Source of the DNA: CAIVAT01 sp037139855
Lineage (GTDB): Bacteria > Bacteroidota > Bacteroidia > Bacteroidales > FEN-979
Assembly: GCA_037139855.1 (NCBI GenBank)
Contig: JBAXFM010000027.1
Coordinates: 1-28,185 of the forward strand
Direction of reading: 5' to 3'
Length of the DNA: 28,185 bases
Position 1 is the stretch's first letter. Each line of letters starts with the position of its first letter. The translations under genes and the position numbers were made by a program. The notes beneath the pieces were generated by a model. That model saw nothing but the letters and a program-made list of their open reading frames with translations, ran no database searches and was not told the DNA's origin. Of this stretch, positions 1 through 7,200 are shown piece by piece.

Positions 1-1472
1 ATGATCTTTGACTCTACATCGGTATCTTTATTGGCTTTTGTGAGAAAAACCAGGTTGGTGGCATATTTCGGCACAGTCTGATCCTTGCTCAGGTCCTTGA
101 TCACCTCCACATAATCGTCAATCTGTAGAAATTCAATGAAACTGTTTTTGATCCTGCGACCGTTAAACCATACATACATGATCATAAACAGGAACCCTCC
201 GAGCAGTAAGGTAAACCAACCGCCATGCATGAACTTGTTCAGGTTTGCAATGAGGAAGGAACCTTCGATGGAAAGATAAACGATAAGGAATACGATAATT
301 ACATAAATCGGAATCTTTTTATAGTAGAGATAAATGCTCAGCAGGCTGGTGGTCATCAACATGGTAATGGTGATGGAAAGTCCATAGGCCGATTCCATGT
401 TCGATGAACGCTGAAAGAACAAAACCACAAAAAGACACGAAAAGTAGAGCATCCAGTTGATACTGGAGATATACATCTGCCCTTTGATGTTGGTAGGGTA
501 ATTGATCTTGATCTTGGGCCAGAAATTAAGGGAAATGGCTTCGCTGATCAGCGTGTAGGATCCACTGATCAGGGCCTGGCTGGCAATAATAGCCGCGGCA
601 GTGGAGATCAGGACTCCGATGATCAGGAACCAGTGTGGCATGATGGCAAAAAACGGATTGGTCCAGTCATAAATACTGTCAGAATTCCGGATAATCCAGG
701 AACCCTGTCCGAAATAATTAAGCAGCAACGTCAATTTAACGTACACCCATGTGATGCGGATATTCTTCAATCCGCAATGCCCTAGATCGGAATAAAGCGC
801 TTCAGCGCCGGTGGTGCAAAGAAATACGGCTCCCATGAGAAGGAATCCCTGGGGGTATTTTGTAAGAAAAACATATGCATAATGAGGATCAATCGCCTTC
901 AGGATCATGGGGCTTTTAAGTATCTGTGAGAAGCCCAGGACCCCCAGCATGGCAAACCAGATGAACATGATGGGTCCGAAGGACTCACCAACTGCTTTGG
1001 TGCCGAATTTCTGAACGAAAAACAGCCCGGTAATGATGACAATGACGATGGGAACGACCGGGATCCGCGGATTAACAATGGCAAGTCCTTCAACGGCAGA
1101 CACAATGGTGATAGAAGGAGTAATGACCCCGTCTGCAAGGAGCGTACTGCCGCCGATGATCGCAAAAAAGTAGGCCCATTTGGCCCTTTTCCTGATGAGG
1201 GCGAACAGCGAAAAAATACCACCTTCCCCATTGTTGTCGGCCCGGAGCGTGATGATGATGTACTTGACTGTTGTTTGAAGGGTCAGGGTCCAGAAAATGC
1301 ACGACAATCCACCCATGATAAAGGGAGCTGTGATGGAACTGGCTCCTCCCACAATGGCTTTCATGACATAGAGTGGCGAAGTTCCGATATCTCCGTAAAT
1401 GATACCGAGGGTGATAAGCAACCCGGCCGCTGAAATAGCCTGGGTGTGCGATTTGTGAATAGCTGCAGGCAT
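1..1472 (-). CDS. kup: KUP-family potassium uptake transporter (partial, C-terminus beyond window)
   Basis: High-affinity K+ uptake permease of the inner membrane, probably K+/H+ symport. The frame is open from an ATG at 1472 to the window edge, giving about 490 residues; the family usually has 620-650, so roughly the last 130-150 (mostly the cytoplasmic tail) are missing. Diagnostic KUP signatures are visible: GDIGTSPLYV near residue 28, an RADNNGEGGIFSL stretch after the second helix, GAEALYSDLGHCG in the middle, and ASQALISGSYTLISEA. Many hydrophobic helices follow. The start is favoured because it begins just before the first conserved helix and a TAnnTTTG box lies about 36 nt upstream. 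It heads a unit leading leftwards out of the window and sits downstream of dedA on the same strand, but with a promoter-like box of its own. Confidence 0.93.
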   Translation of the reverse strand, partial: MPAAIHKSHTQAISAAGLLITLGIIYGDIGTSPLYVMKAIVGGASSITAPFIMGGLSCIFWTLTLQTTVKYIIITLRADNNGEGGIFSLFALIRKRAKWAYFFAIIGGSTLLADGVITPSITIVSAVEGLAIVNPRIPVVPIVIVIITGLFFVQKFGTKAVGESFGPIMFIWFAMLGVLGFSQILKSPMILKAIDPHYAYVFLTKYPQGFLLMGAVFLCTTGAEALYSDLGHCGLKNIRITWVYVKLTLLLNYFGQGSWIIRNSDSIYDWTNPFFAIMPHWFLIIGVLISTAAAIIASQALISGSYTLISEAISLNFWPKIKINYPTNIKGQMYISSINWMLYFSCLFVVLFFQRSSNMESAYGLSITITMLMTTSLLSIYLYYKKIPIYVIIVFLIVYLSIEGSFLIANLNKFMHGGWFTLLLGGFLFMIMYVWFNGRRIKNSFIEFLQIDDYVEVIKDLSKDQTVPKYATNLVFLTKANKDTDVESKI

Positions 1473-1507
1473 AAAAATGACGGATTAACCTGAGTGTGAA
1501 AAGTGTG

Positions 1508-1515
1508 CAAATGTA
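1508..1515 (-). promoter_or_regulatory. Bacteroidota -7 box upstream of kup
   Basis: On the minus strand this reads TACATTTG, a perfect match to the Bacteroidota -7 consensus TAnnTTTG. It lies 35 nt before the kup start codon. I see no good TTTG -33 element at the usual 19-21 nt spacing, so the call rests on the -7 box alone. Confidence 0.5.
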
Positions 1516-1568
1516 AACTTTTTTTTTGTAGTAAGCCTTCCGGGTTTCTAAATCCCTGAAGCTTTGTT

Positions 1569-2222
1569 TTATGGTTTATTTTTGCTCAGCATTTTCCGAA
1601 GGAAGGCAATGATCATGGGCATCAGCGATATAAATATGATGATGAAGATGACAATGGTGAAATTATGTTTCACCAGGGGGATATTCCCGAAGAAAAATCC
1701 GGCAAGACTGAATGAGACAACCCATAGAACGTTGCCCACAATGCTGAAGGATATGAAGCGGAAATAGCTCATGGTGCCTACGCCGGCAACAAAAGGGGCA
1801 AAAGTACGGATGATGGGCATGAACCGGGCAATAATCAGGGTTTTGCCCCCATGTTTTTCATAAAAGGCATGGGTTTTATCCAGGTACTCCCGACGAATCA
1901 GCCGGTAATTTTTTTCATAAACGGTTTGCCCCAGCAGTTTGCCGATAAAATAGTTGGTATTGTCGCCGGTGAACGCTGCAATGATTAACAACGGAACGAG
2001 GAGGAAAATGTTGAGCGGATGCCCGTTCAATGCCGCAACCATGCCGGCAGCAAACAACAATGAATCGCCGGGAAGAAAAGGGGTTACCACGAGCCCTGTT
2101 TCCATGAAAATAATGATAAACAGGATGAGGTAAGTCCATGTTTGATAGTCGGTAACCCAGATCTGAAGGTGTTTGTCGATGTGAAGGATGATGTCAATGA
2201 AATTTTTGAGAAGTTCCAGCAT
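1569..2222 (-). CDS. DedA-family inner-membrane protein
   Basis: Protein of 217 residues with about five hydrophobic segments and the DedA (SNARE-associated, PF09335) signatures: E-T-G near residue 41 followed by PFLPGDSLLFAAG, then TGDNTNYFIGKLLG, and the amphipathic ARFMPIIRTFAPFVAG stretch near residue 133 with its two conserved arginines. DedA proteins are implicated in undecaprenyl-phosphate or phospholipid flipping and in membrane-potential homeostasis; the exact substrate here is unknown. The ATG at 2222 is the only sensible start, with a TATATTTG box about 58 nt upstream. It ends 96 nt before kup on the same strand. Confidence 0.9.
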   Translation of the reverse strand: MLELLKNFIDIILHIDKHLQIWVTDYQTWTYLILFIIIFMETGLVVTPFLPGDSLLFAAGMVAALNGHPLNIFLLVPLLIIAAFTGDNTNYFIGKLLGQTVYEKNYRLIRREYLDKTHAFYEKHGGKTLIIARFMPIIRTFAPFVAGVGTMSYFRFISFSIVGNVLWVVSFSLAGFFFGNIPLVKHNFTIVIFIIIFISLMPMIIAFLRKMLSKNKP

Positions 2223-2280
2223 GGTTAATTTGTTCTTTGTTAATAATGATCAGGTAAAATTACAACATAAAAGCAATTGG

Positions 2281-2288
2281 CAAATATA
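2281..2288 (-). promoter_or_regulatory. Bacteroidota -7 box upstream of dedA
   Basis: Minus-strand TATATTTG, matching TAnnTTTG, 58 nt before the dedA start. The -33 element is not convincing. The surrounding DNA is AT-rich. It is back-to-back with the plus-strand box at 2384-2391, about 95 bp away. Confidence 0.45.
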
Positions 2289-2383
2289 AAGCAAAAAAAA
2301 TGACTGAATTGGTACCTGTTTTCATAAATAATTTATTAACAATTATTTAACAGTTTGTCCGGGTGTACCTATGCCGATAGTGG

Positions 2384-2391
2384 TATCTTTG
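2384..2391 (+). promoter_or_regulatory. Bacteroidota -7 box immediately before a small exported-protein gene
   Basis: TATCTTTG, matching TAnnTTTG, only 7 nt before the ATG at 2399. A TTTG at 2354-2357 could serve as -33 but the spacer is 26 nt, longer than the usual 19-21. If used, transcription would begin within a base or two of the start codon. Confidence 0.55.
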
Positions 2392-2398
2392 CAATTCC

Positions 2399-2701
2399 AT
2401 GACGACCTGCCGGAACATATCATTCAGAATATTTTTTGCCATAGCGCTTTTATGTTGCTTTGGTTTGAAATCGTATTCAAACTGCCATATTCAGCATGGA
2501 ATGATGGAACTTCCGGCAACGGCGCCGGGTAATGAAAATAGTTTTATTGCAGATGCTGATTCACATGAGGATGATCAAATCAATAATGCAAATGAAATCA
2601 GTTCATTCGTTATGCCATTATCAGCGGTGCCAATTCCCCTAAAGTGCATCCTGAATTATCCATTCTACCATTCTGTTTGGCAACCGCCAAAAATTTCCTG
2701 A
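2399..2701 (+). CDS. Small exported protein, unknown function
   Basis: A 100-residue ORF that I do not recognise. Residues 1-27 look like a signal peptide: a basic start with two arginines, a hydrophobic core FFAIALLCCFGL, and small/polar residues (SYSNC) at a plausible cleavage zone. The cysteine at about residue 29 is not in a convincing lipobox. The mature part of about 72 residues is acidic and Asn-rich in the middle and contains a second cysteine near residue 83, so a single disulfide is possible. Support for a real gene is the strong -7 box 7 nt upstream and the signal peptide; no family signature is visible. It is followed after a hairpin by the His-rich membrane protein at 2810. Confidence 0.5.
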   Translation: MTTCRNISFRIFFAIALLCCFGLKSYSNCHIQHGMMELPATAPGNENSFIADADSHEDDQINNANEISSFVMPLSAVPIPLKCILNYPFYHSVWQPPKIS

Positions 2702-2734
2702 TCTCCTTATTTTCCATTCTGCAAGTTTCCCGGA

Positions 2735-2755
2735 TTCAGATAACTATAATCTGAA
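2735..2755 (+). terminator. Hairpin between the small exported gene and the His-rich gene
   Basis: Perfect 7-bp stem, TTCAGAT (2735-2741) with ATCTGAA (2749-2755), around a 7-nt loop. It can extend by GGA/TCC with a two-base bulge. No T-run follows, so it may be a weak terminator or an mRNA-stabilising hairpin rather than a classic intrinsic terminator. Confidence 0.35.
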
Positions 2756-2776
2756 ATTCCATCCTGCTTGTAACAT

Positions 2777-2796
2777 CAATCATTCAATCATTCATT
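2777..2796 (+). repeat. Octamer tandem repeat, 2.5 units
   Basis: CAATCATT repeated at 2777-2784 and 2785-2792 and followed by CATT. It ends 13 nt before the ATG at 2810. Short enough to be chance on its own, but it resembles the other short-unit arrays in this window. Confidence 0.45.
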
Positions 2797-2809
2797 AAAT
2801 AAACTTCAT

Positions 2810-3187
2810 ATGGGTTTTGACGATTTATTCGGAGACAAGCGCCGGCATCACGGAAATTACAGGGAACATGGATATCATGACGATTATGACGACCATGACC
2901 ATCATAACAACGAAAGATATTCACTTGGTTCTTACCCAGCCTGGCATGGACACAATGACCATCAGACATGGCTGGCTGTTCTGGATAAGATCAGGAACAA
3001 CAAAAAGCTGAAATTCATTGTTATAGCGGCCACCGTATTGATTTTAGTCATCGTCCTTGGACTTATTATAGCCTTGCTGCCCCTGATAATTAAAATTTTT
3101 AATTATGTAAGCCAGAATGGATTACAAAGTATTTTGGATGGGGTGACCGGTTTTCTGGACAAACTATGGAAAGGTTCAGGAAAATGA
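2810..3187 (+). CDS. His/Asp-rich single-pass membrane protein, unknown function
   Basis: A 125-residue protein with three visible parts. Residues 1-50 are extremely rich in His, Asp, Tyr and Arg (for example GYHDDYDDHDHHNNE), lack a signal peptide and look like a possible metal-binding, probably cytoplasmic, segment. Residues about 67-96 form one long hydrophobic helix rich in Ile, Leu and Val. The last 30 residues are amphipathic and end in a basic tail. No enzyme motif is present. It starts with ATG and ends 20 nt from the convergent PiT stop codon. I do not recognise a named family; the gene is supported by composition with a sensible topology. Regulation is not evident; it may be co-transcribed with the gene at 2399. 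Confidence 0.72.
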   Translation: MGFDDLFGDKRRHHGNYREHGYHDDYDDHDHHNNERYSLGSYPAWHGHNDHQTWLAVLDKIRNNKKLKFIVIAATVLILVIVLGLIIALLPLIIKIFNYVSQNGLQSILDGVTGFLDKLWKGSGK

Positions 3188-3207
3188 GATGAAATGACCA
3201 ATGCATC

Positions 3208-4623
3208 TTATTTGAAAACGGTCCGCAGGATGAAAAACATGAGGCCTGATAGCAAAACTGTAACAGGTAATGTGATCAGCCAGGCAATCATGATGTTTTT
3301 AACGGTTCCCATGCGGAGGTTTTGTCGGCCACCACCTGCAACCATTGAACCTGCAATGCCCGATGAAAGAACATGGGTAGTACTTACCGGAAGTCCAAAC
3401 ATGGTTGAGACGGTAATTGTACTTGCGGCAACAAGTTCTGCACTGGCTCCCTGGGCATAGGTTAAATGGGTTTTGCCGATTTTTTCACCAATGGTGACTA
3501 CGATGCGTTTCCAGCCGATCATGGTGCCCAAGCCCAGTGAGAGCGAAACCAGAAGAATAACCCACCGGGGAGAATATTCTGTATTTGCCTTGAATTTTTT
3601 GAGATTAGAGGTGAGAATTGCAATCCTAACCGGCGATATCTGCACGATTTTAAGTGCTTTTATGCTTTTTAAAACAGATTCAGTCTTCTTGCTGACCAGG
3701 ATGATTGCTTTTCTCATTTTGAAGTGGTCATCTTTTTTAAGGTCTTCGAATTTTTTCACACCCCGAAGTGTTTCTTTCATAAACGAAAGGGTTACGAAAA
3801 CTGACCTAAGGGATGAACGGTCTACCACAGGGAGCGTATTTGTGTCAACATGAGTTAGATTCCATTCGATCTGACGGGTCTCATAAAGAAGTTTTTCAGG
3901 ACTTTTCGACCGGTCAACAGAAAAATAGACCGGTGAAAACGCGATGAGGATGAGCATGATCAGGCCAACTCCTTTTTGACCGTCGTTTGATCCATGGGCA
4001 TAACTGACGCTTGTACAGGTTAAAATGAGGATACTCCGGATCCACATTGGAGGAGCTTTTTTTGCAGGCGGTTCCTTGAAGATCATTTTATTTTTAACGG
4101 TCTTTCTGAGTATAAACATTAAAAGCAGGGCGAAACCAAAACCGAAAACAGGAGAAATCATCAAAGAGAGTCCGACATCTATTACTTTATTCCAGTTTAA
4201 AGCATACGTTGATACGCCCGGCAGAAAATAATAGGCTAGTCCTACGCCAAAAATTGATCCGATAAGTGTATGCGAACTGCTGCAAGGAATTCCAATATAC
4301 CATGTAGCCAGGTTCCAAACGATGGCCGTGATGATCAAAGCAAATATCATGGATATACTGTGCGACAGGTTTTGATCAACAAGCAGTTCAACCGGTAACA
4401 GATTAACAATCCCCATCGCTACCGCAATTCCTCCAACATTTACCCCTATGAAATTCCAGAGCCCTGACCAAACGACTGCGGTAGTTGGTTTGAGGGAATG
4501 AGTGTAGATTACGGTAGCTACTGCATTAGCGGTATCATGAAAGCCATTGATGAACTCAAACGCACATGCAGCAAGTAAACAAATGAGTAAAAGGATGGTA
4601 TAGGAGGTATCAAGTCCAAACAT
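3208..4623 (-). CDS. PiT-family inorganic phosphate transporter
   Basis: Low-affinity phosphate (metal-phosphate:H+ or Na+) symporter of the inner membrane, 471 residues. The two inverted PiT repeats are clear: GFHDTANAVATVIYT near residue 27 in the N-half, and in the C-half ELVAASTITVSTMFGLPVSTTH followed by VLSSGIAGS. The internal signature AHGSNDGQKGVGL is also present. Between them lies a soluble, Lys-rich, helical loop of about 120 residues (roughly 235-360), larger than in the shortest family members and typical of PitA-like forms. ATG at 4623; no clear TAnnTTTG box upstream. Its 5' region carries a 6-bp inverted repeat at 4642-4672. No phoU-like gene adjoins it. Confidence 0.93.
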   Translation of the reverse strand: MFGLDTSYTILLLICLLAACAFEFINGFHDTANAVATVIYTHSLKPTTAVVWSGLWNFIGVNVGGIAVAMGIVNLLPVELLVDQNLSHSISMIFALIITAIVWNLATWYIGIPCSSSHTLIGSIFGVGLAYYFLPGVSTYALNWNKVIDVGLSLMISPVFGFGFALLLMFILRKTVKNKMIFKEPPAKKAPPMWIRSILILTCTSVSYAHGSNDGQKGVGLIMLILIAFSPVYFSVDRSKSPEKLLYETRQIEWNLTHVDTNTLPVVDRSSLRSVFVTLSFMKETLRGVKKFEDLKKDDHFKMRKAIILVSKKTESVLKSIKALKIVQISPVRIAILTSNLKKFKANTEYSPRWVILLVSLSLGLGTMIGWKRIVVTIGEKIGKTHLTYAQGASAELVAASTITVSTMFGLPVSTTHVLSSGIAGSMVAGGGRQNLRMGTVKNIMIAWLITLPVTVLLSGLMFFILRTVFK

Positions 4624-4641
4624 ATAGATTACATTAAAAGG

Positions 4642-4672
4642 TTCCGGATCCCGCCCGGATAATGAGCCGGAA
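4642..4672 (-). repeat. Inverted repeat in the PiT 5' region
   Basis: TTCCGG at 4642-4647 pairs with CCGGAA at 4667-4672, enclosing 19 nt. It lies 19-49 nt before the PiT start codon and could form in the mRNA leader or serve as an operator. Short arms, so chance occurrence is possible. Confidence 0.3.
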
Positions 4673-4713
4673 AATTAACAAGAAAATCCCAACTGACAAG
4701 AGATTGTTAAAAA

Positions 4714-5967
4714 TTATGTATAAGTATTAAGGTTTTTTAAGCTCTGCTTGTCAATTAATCTGAAGCCTGCTTTTAGTAAAAAGGGTGTTAAAATGGTGGT
4801 GAGGAGCGCCATGAGCACCAGGATTGAAAAGATGGGCACATCAATGAACCCTTTGGCCAGGGCAATGTTGGCGATGACAAGTTCCATGATTCCGCGGGCG
4901 TTGAGTCCAAGTCCGAGGGTGAGTGATTTGGCATTGTTGAAACCTGCCAGCCTGCCGCCAAGATAGCCTCCGAAAATCTTGCTGAAAAAGGAGGCGAAAA
5001 GCACAACCGTCAGCAATAAACCATCATTGAGCGCCGAAAAGTTAAATGAAATACCCATGGTGGCGAAAAAAATCGGGGCCAGAAAACCCATGGTAATCCC
5101 GGAAATGCTGCGCTGTACCTTTTCGAAATCACGGTTGGCAAACATGCTTCGCGGAATCAGGATGGCGCCAAAAAAAGCGCCTACCACGAAATGCAGCCCC
5201 AGAAGTTCGGCAATGCTTGAAAAAATCAGAACGAACAAAATAACAACCGCAAAAAGCGACTCCTTCCCGCGCAGGTAATGCAGGAACTTATTCACCCTTG
5301 GATTGATCACATTGACTTTTCGTTTGGCGAGTTTAAAGAATCGGTATGCTGTCATGAGTACCAGCGTGAAAATTCCTACTTTCATCGCTGTAAAAAGAAT
5401 GGAGAAGGTAAGATCTCTGATGTTTTTTGTCTCATCATTGAAATCAAGGATGATCCCCAGGATCAGCAGGGCTACAATGTCGTTGAAGATGGCGGCAGAT
5501 ATAATTCGCTGGCCCACAGAAGTTTTCAGTTTTCCAAGGTCCATCAGGATCCGGATACTTACCGGTAAGGCTGTGATGGCGATGCAAAGCCCCAGGAAAA
5601 TGGTAAATGTGTTTGAAAAATGAAAAATCAGTCCGATCGCTATTCCGCTGAGCATGGGGATGATAAACCCGAGCAATGCAATCCAGATGTTCCTTCCGCG
5701 GATGGAGTTTCTGATCTCCTCCACCTCGATCTCCATGCCAGCCAGCACGATCAGCATAAATACCCCCAACTCGGCAATAACTTTTATTTCCCCCGGGCCT
5801 GATATGATGTTGAGTATTGATGGTCCCAGGATAACGCCTGCAATCACCTCTCCGATCATGGATGGTTGCCCGAATCGCTCAGCCAGTTCTCCCAGTAGCT
5901 TTGCAGCAAGCAAAAGTATAAGGAGGTTGACAATGAATGGGAGTTGATAGTGGACGAGGTGGAACAT
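4714..5967 (-). CDS. CPA2-family cation:proton antiporter
   Basis: Inner-membrane monovalent cation/H+ exchanger (PF00999), 417 residues from the ATG at 5967, about 12 hydrophobic helices. Visible signatures: GQPSMIGEVIAGVILGPS near residue 33, ELGVFMLIVLAGMEIE near 66, and the ion-binding helix SAAIFNDIVALL with Asn162-Asp163. An N-D pair rather than D-D is associated in this superfamily with electroneutral exchange. The glycine-rich GLGLNARGIMELVIANIAL segment lies near the C-terminus. There is no TrkA-N/RCK nucleotide-binding tail, unlike KefB/KefC. A longer frame with a GTG at 5994 exists, but that GTG overlaps the TACATTTG box at 5994-6001, so the ATG at 5967 is preferred. Cation specificity cannot be read. 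Confidence 0.9.
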   Translation of the reverse strand: MFHLVHYQLPFIVNLLILLLAAKLLGELAERFGQPSMIGEVIAGVILGPSILNIISGPGEIKVIAELGVFMLIVLAGMEIEVEEIRNSIRGRNIWIALLGFIIPMLSGIAIGLIFHFSNTFTIFLGLCIAITALPVSIRILMDLGKLKTSVGQRIISAAIFNDIVALLILGIILDFNDETKNIRDLTFSILFTAMKVGIFTLVLMTAYRFFKLAKRKVNVINPRVNKFLHYLRGKESLFAVVILFVLIFSSIAELLGLHFVVGAFFGAILIPRSMFANRDFEKVQRSISGITMGFLAPIFFATMGISFNFSALNDGLLLTVVLFASFFSKIFGGYLGGRLAGFNNAKSLTLGLGLNARGIMELVIANIALAKGFIDVPIFSILVLMALLTTILTPFLLKAGFRLIDKQSLKNLNTYT

Positions 5968-5993
5968 GCAGCCTGAATTCCTTGATTCTGGCA

Positions 5994-6001
5994 CAAATGT
6001 A
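5994..6001 (-). promoter_or_regulatory. Bacteroidota -7 box for the CPA2 antiporter
   Basis: Minus-strand TACATTTG, a perfect TAnnTTTG, 26 nt before the ATG at 5967. Its position excludes the upstream GTG as the start. No clear -33 element at the normal spacing. Confidence 0.55.
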
Positions 6002-6067
6002 CTCAGTTTTACAATACCCTGTTAAAAAGGTTGCAATCACGTATGTTTCTGATTCTCCTATAAACAT

Positions 6068-6075
6068 TACCTTTG
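6068..6075 (+). promoter_or_regulatory. Bacteroidota -7 box immediately before pnuC
   Basis: TACCTTTG, matching TAnnTTTG, only 5 nt before the pnuC ATG at 6081. A TTTC about 20 nt upstream is a possible degenerate -33. The box fixes the pnuC start and implies a leaderless or nearly leaderless transcript. No TPP or NAD+ riboswitch-like structure can fit between box and start. Confidence 0.6.
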
Positions 6076-6080
6076 CGCCC

Positions 6081-6677
6081 ATGGATTTGAATTCGCTGCT
6101 ACAAATAGGCCCTTTTCAAACAAGCTATCTTGAACTGATCGCAGTCGCATTCGGACTGATTTGCGTTTGGTTCATGAAAAAGGAGAGTTTGCTTGCCTTC
6201 CCAACCGGCATCGTGAATGTGCTTATTTACGTGTATATTTTTTTCGTTGCCAGGTTATATGCGAATATGGCGATTAACGGTTTTTTTTTCATCATGAGTG
6301 TTTATGGCTGGTACAACTGGACCAGGAAAGTCCACCATGATGATAGGATCAGGATTTCACTTTGTTCCAGGCAGGAATTGTTTCTGAACTTCCTCGCAGG
6401 CCTCGTCTTTTTCATCATCATCCGATTCGTGCTGGTACGTTACACCGAAAGCCGGATCCCAACCTGGGATGCCATGACTACCGCAGTTTATATTATAGCA
6501 CAATGGATGCTCTCGCGGAAAAAAATCGAGAATTGGATCCTTTGGATTGCTGCCGATTCGGTGATGATTGGCCTTTGTGCCTGGGAAGGTCTTTACTTCA
6601 GCAGTTTTCAATACCTTGTTTTTACAATTATTGCAGTTCTGGGATTCAGGGAATGGAAAACAAAACTCACCGTATGA
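6081..6677 (+). CDS. pnuC: PnuC-family nicotinamide riboside transporter
   Basis: Facilitator of nicotinamide riboside uptake in the inner membrane, 198 residues, about seven hydrophobic segments. Family features: an N-terminal ELIAVAFGLICVWFM helix, FPTGIVNVLIYVYIF near residue 41, and the YGWYNWTR motif near residue 77 with the conserved Trp pair and Asn that bind the riboside in PnuC structures. The frame is open further upstream, but the ATG at 6081 directly follows a -7 box and matches the family N-terminus. The stop codon overlaps the ATG of the next gene (ATGA), a NadR-type kinase, which supports nicotinamide riboside rather than thiamine (PnuT) or riboflavin (PnuX) as substrate: PnuC works by metabolic trapping through phosphorylation. 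Confidence 0.88.
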   Translation: MDLNSLLQIGPFQTSYLELIAVAFGLICVWFMKKESLLAFPTGIVNVLIYVYIFFVARLYANMAINGFFFIMSVYGWYNWTRKVHHDDRIRISLCSRQELFLNFLAGLVFFIIIRFVLVRYTESRIPTWDAMTTAVYIIAQWMLSRKKIENWILWIAADSVMIGLCAWEGLYFSSFQYLVFTIIAVLGFREWKTKLTV

Positions 6678-7189
6678 TCCGCAGAATTGCCATTACCGGA
6701 CCTGAATCAACAGGAAAATCAATGCTGGCAGCGCAACTTGCCGCGCATTACCATACCGTCTGGGTTCCGGAATATGCCCGTGAATATCTCGCATTACTGG
6801 GAAAACCCTATGAGGAAGAAGATATTGTTTTAATTGCGCAGGGACAACTGTTATCTGAAGAATCGCAGTTGAAAAATGCCGGTCGTTTTCTCTTTTGTGA
6901 CACGGAGTTACTGGTAACAAAAATATGGAGTGAGGTAAAGTATAAACGGTGCGATCCATGGATTTTGAATACGGTTGCGACACACCGGTACGACCTCTAT
7001 CTGCTGTGCGACATTGATCTTCCGTGGCAATATGATCCGTTGCGCGAACATCCCCATGAACGGCAGTATTTGTTTGATTTATATTTAAATGAGTTGAATA
7101 ACAGGATGTTTCCATTTGCTGTTGTCAGGGGAACAGGACCCGATCGATTGGCGAATGCGATTAAAATCATTGAAAGCCATCCATTTTAA
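6674..7189 (+). CDS. NadR-like ribosylnicotinamide kinase (AAA ATPase fold)
   Basis: Predicted to phosphorylate nicotinamide riboside to NMN, trapping what PnuC imports. The 171-residue protein corresponds to the C-terminal kinase domain of NadR (AAA_28 type). A Walker A motif, GPESTGKS, lies at residues 8-15. It is followed by WVPEYAREYL near residue 32, typical of the NadR kinase substrate region, FLFCDTELLVTKIW near residue 76 as the Walker B-like strand, and a LREHPHERQYLF lid near residue 120. There is no DNA-binding domain, and no adenylyltransferase domain in this frame. The start at 6674 overlaps the pnuC stop as ATGA; an in-frame ATG at 6653 would add seven residues and cannot be excluded. 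Translationally coupled to pnuC. Confidence 0.85.
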   Translation: MIRRIAITGPESTGKSMLAAQLAAHYHTVWVPEYAREYLALLGKPYEEEDIVLIAQGQLLSEESQLKNAGRFLFCDTELLVTKIWSEVKYKRCDPWILNTVATHRYDLYLLCDIDLPWQYDPLREHPHERQYLFDLYLNELNNRMFPFAVVRGTGPDRLANAIKIIESHPF

Positions 7190-7200
7190 TATTGACTGAT

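Noticed and set aside
905..1302. Two minus-strand frames of 108 and 70 codons inside kup
   Set aside because: Both are alternative-frame shadows of the intact KUP reading frame, which continues through the whole region.
5968..5994. GTG start giving the CPA2 antiporter nine extra residues
   Set aside because: The GTG coincides with the TACATTTG -7 box, so it would be upstream of the expected transcript start; the ATG at 5967 also matches the family N-terminus.
5937..6080. Upstream in-frame start for pnuC
   Set aside because: The added residues are not membrane-like, overlap the antiporter start region and precede the TACCTTTG promoter box; the ATG at 6081 gives the normal PnuC length.
6362..6673. 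N-terminal extension of the NadR-like kinase inside pnuC
   Set aside because: The extension is an out-of-frame reading of pnuC. The P-loop protein begins normally at the ATGA overlap (6674).
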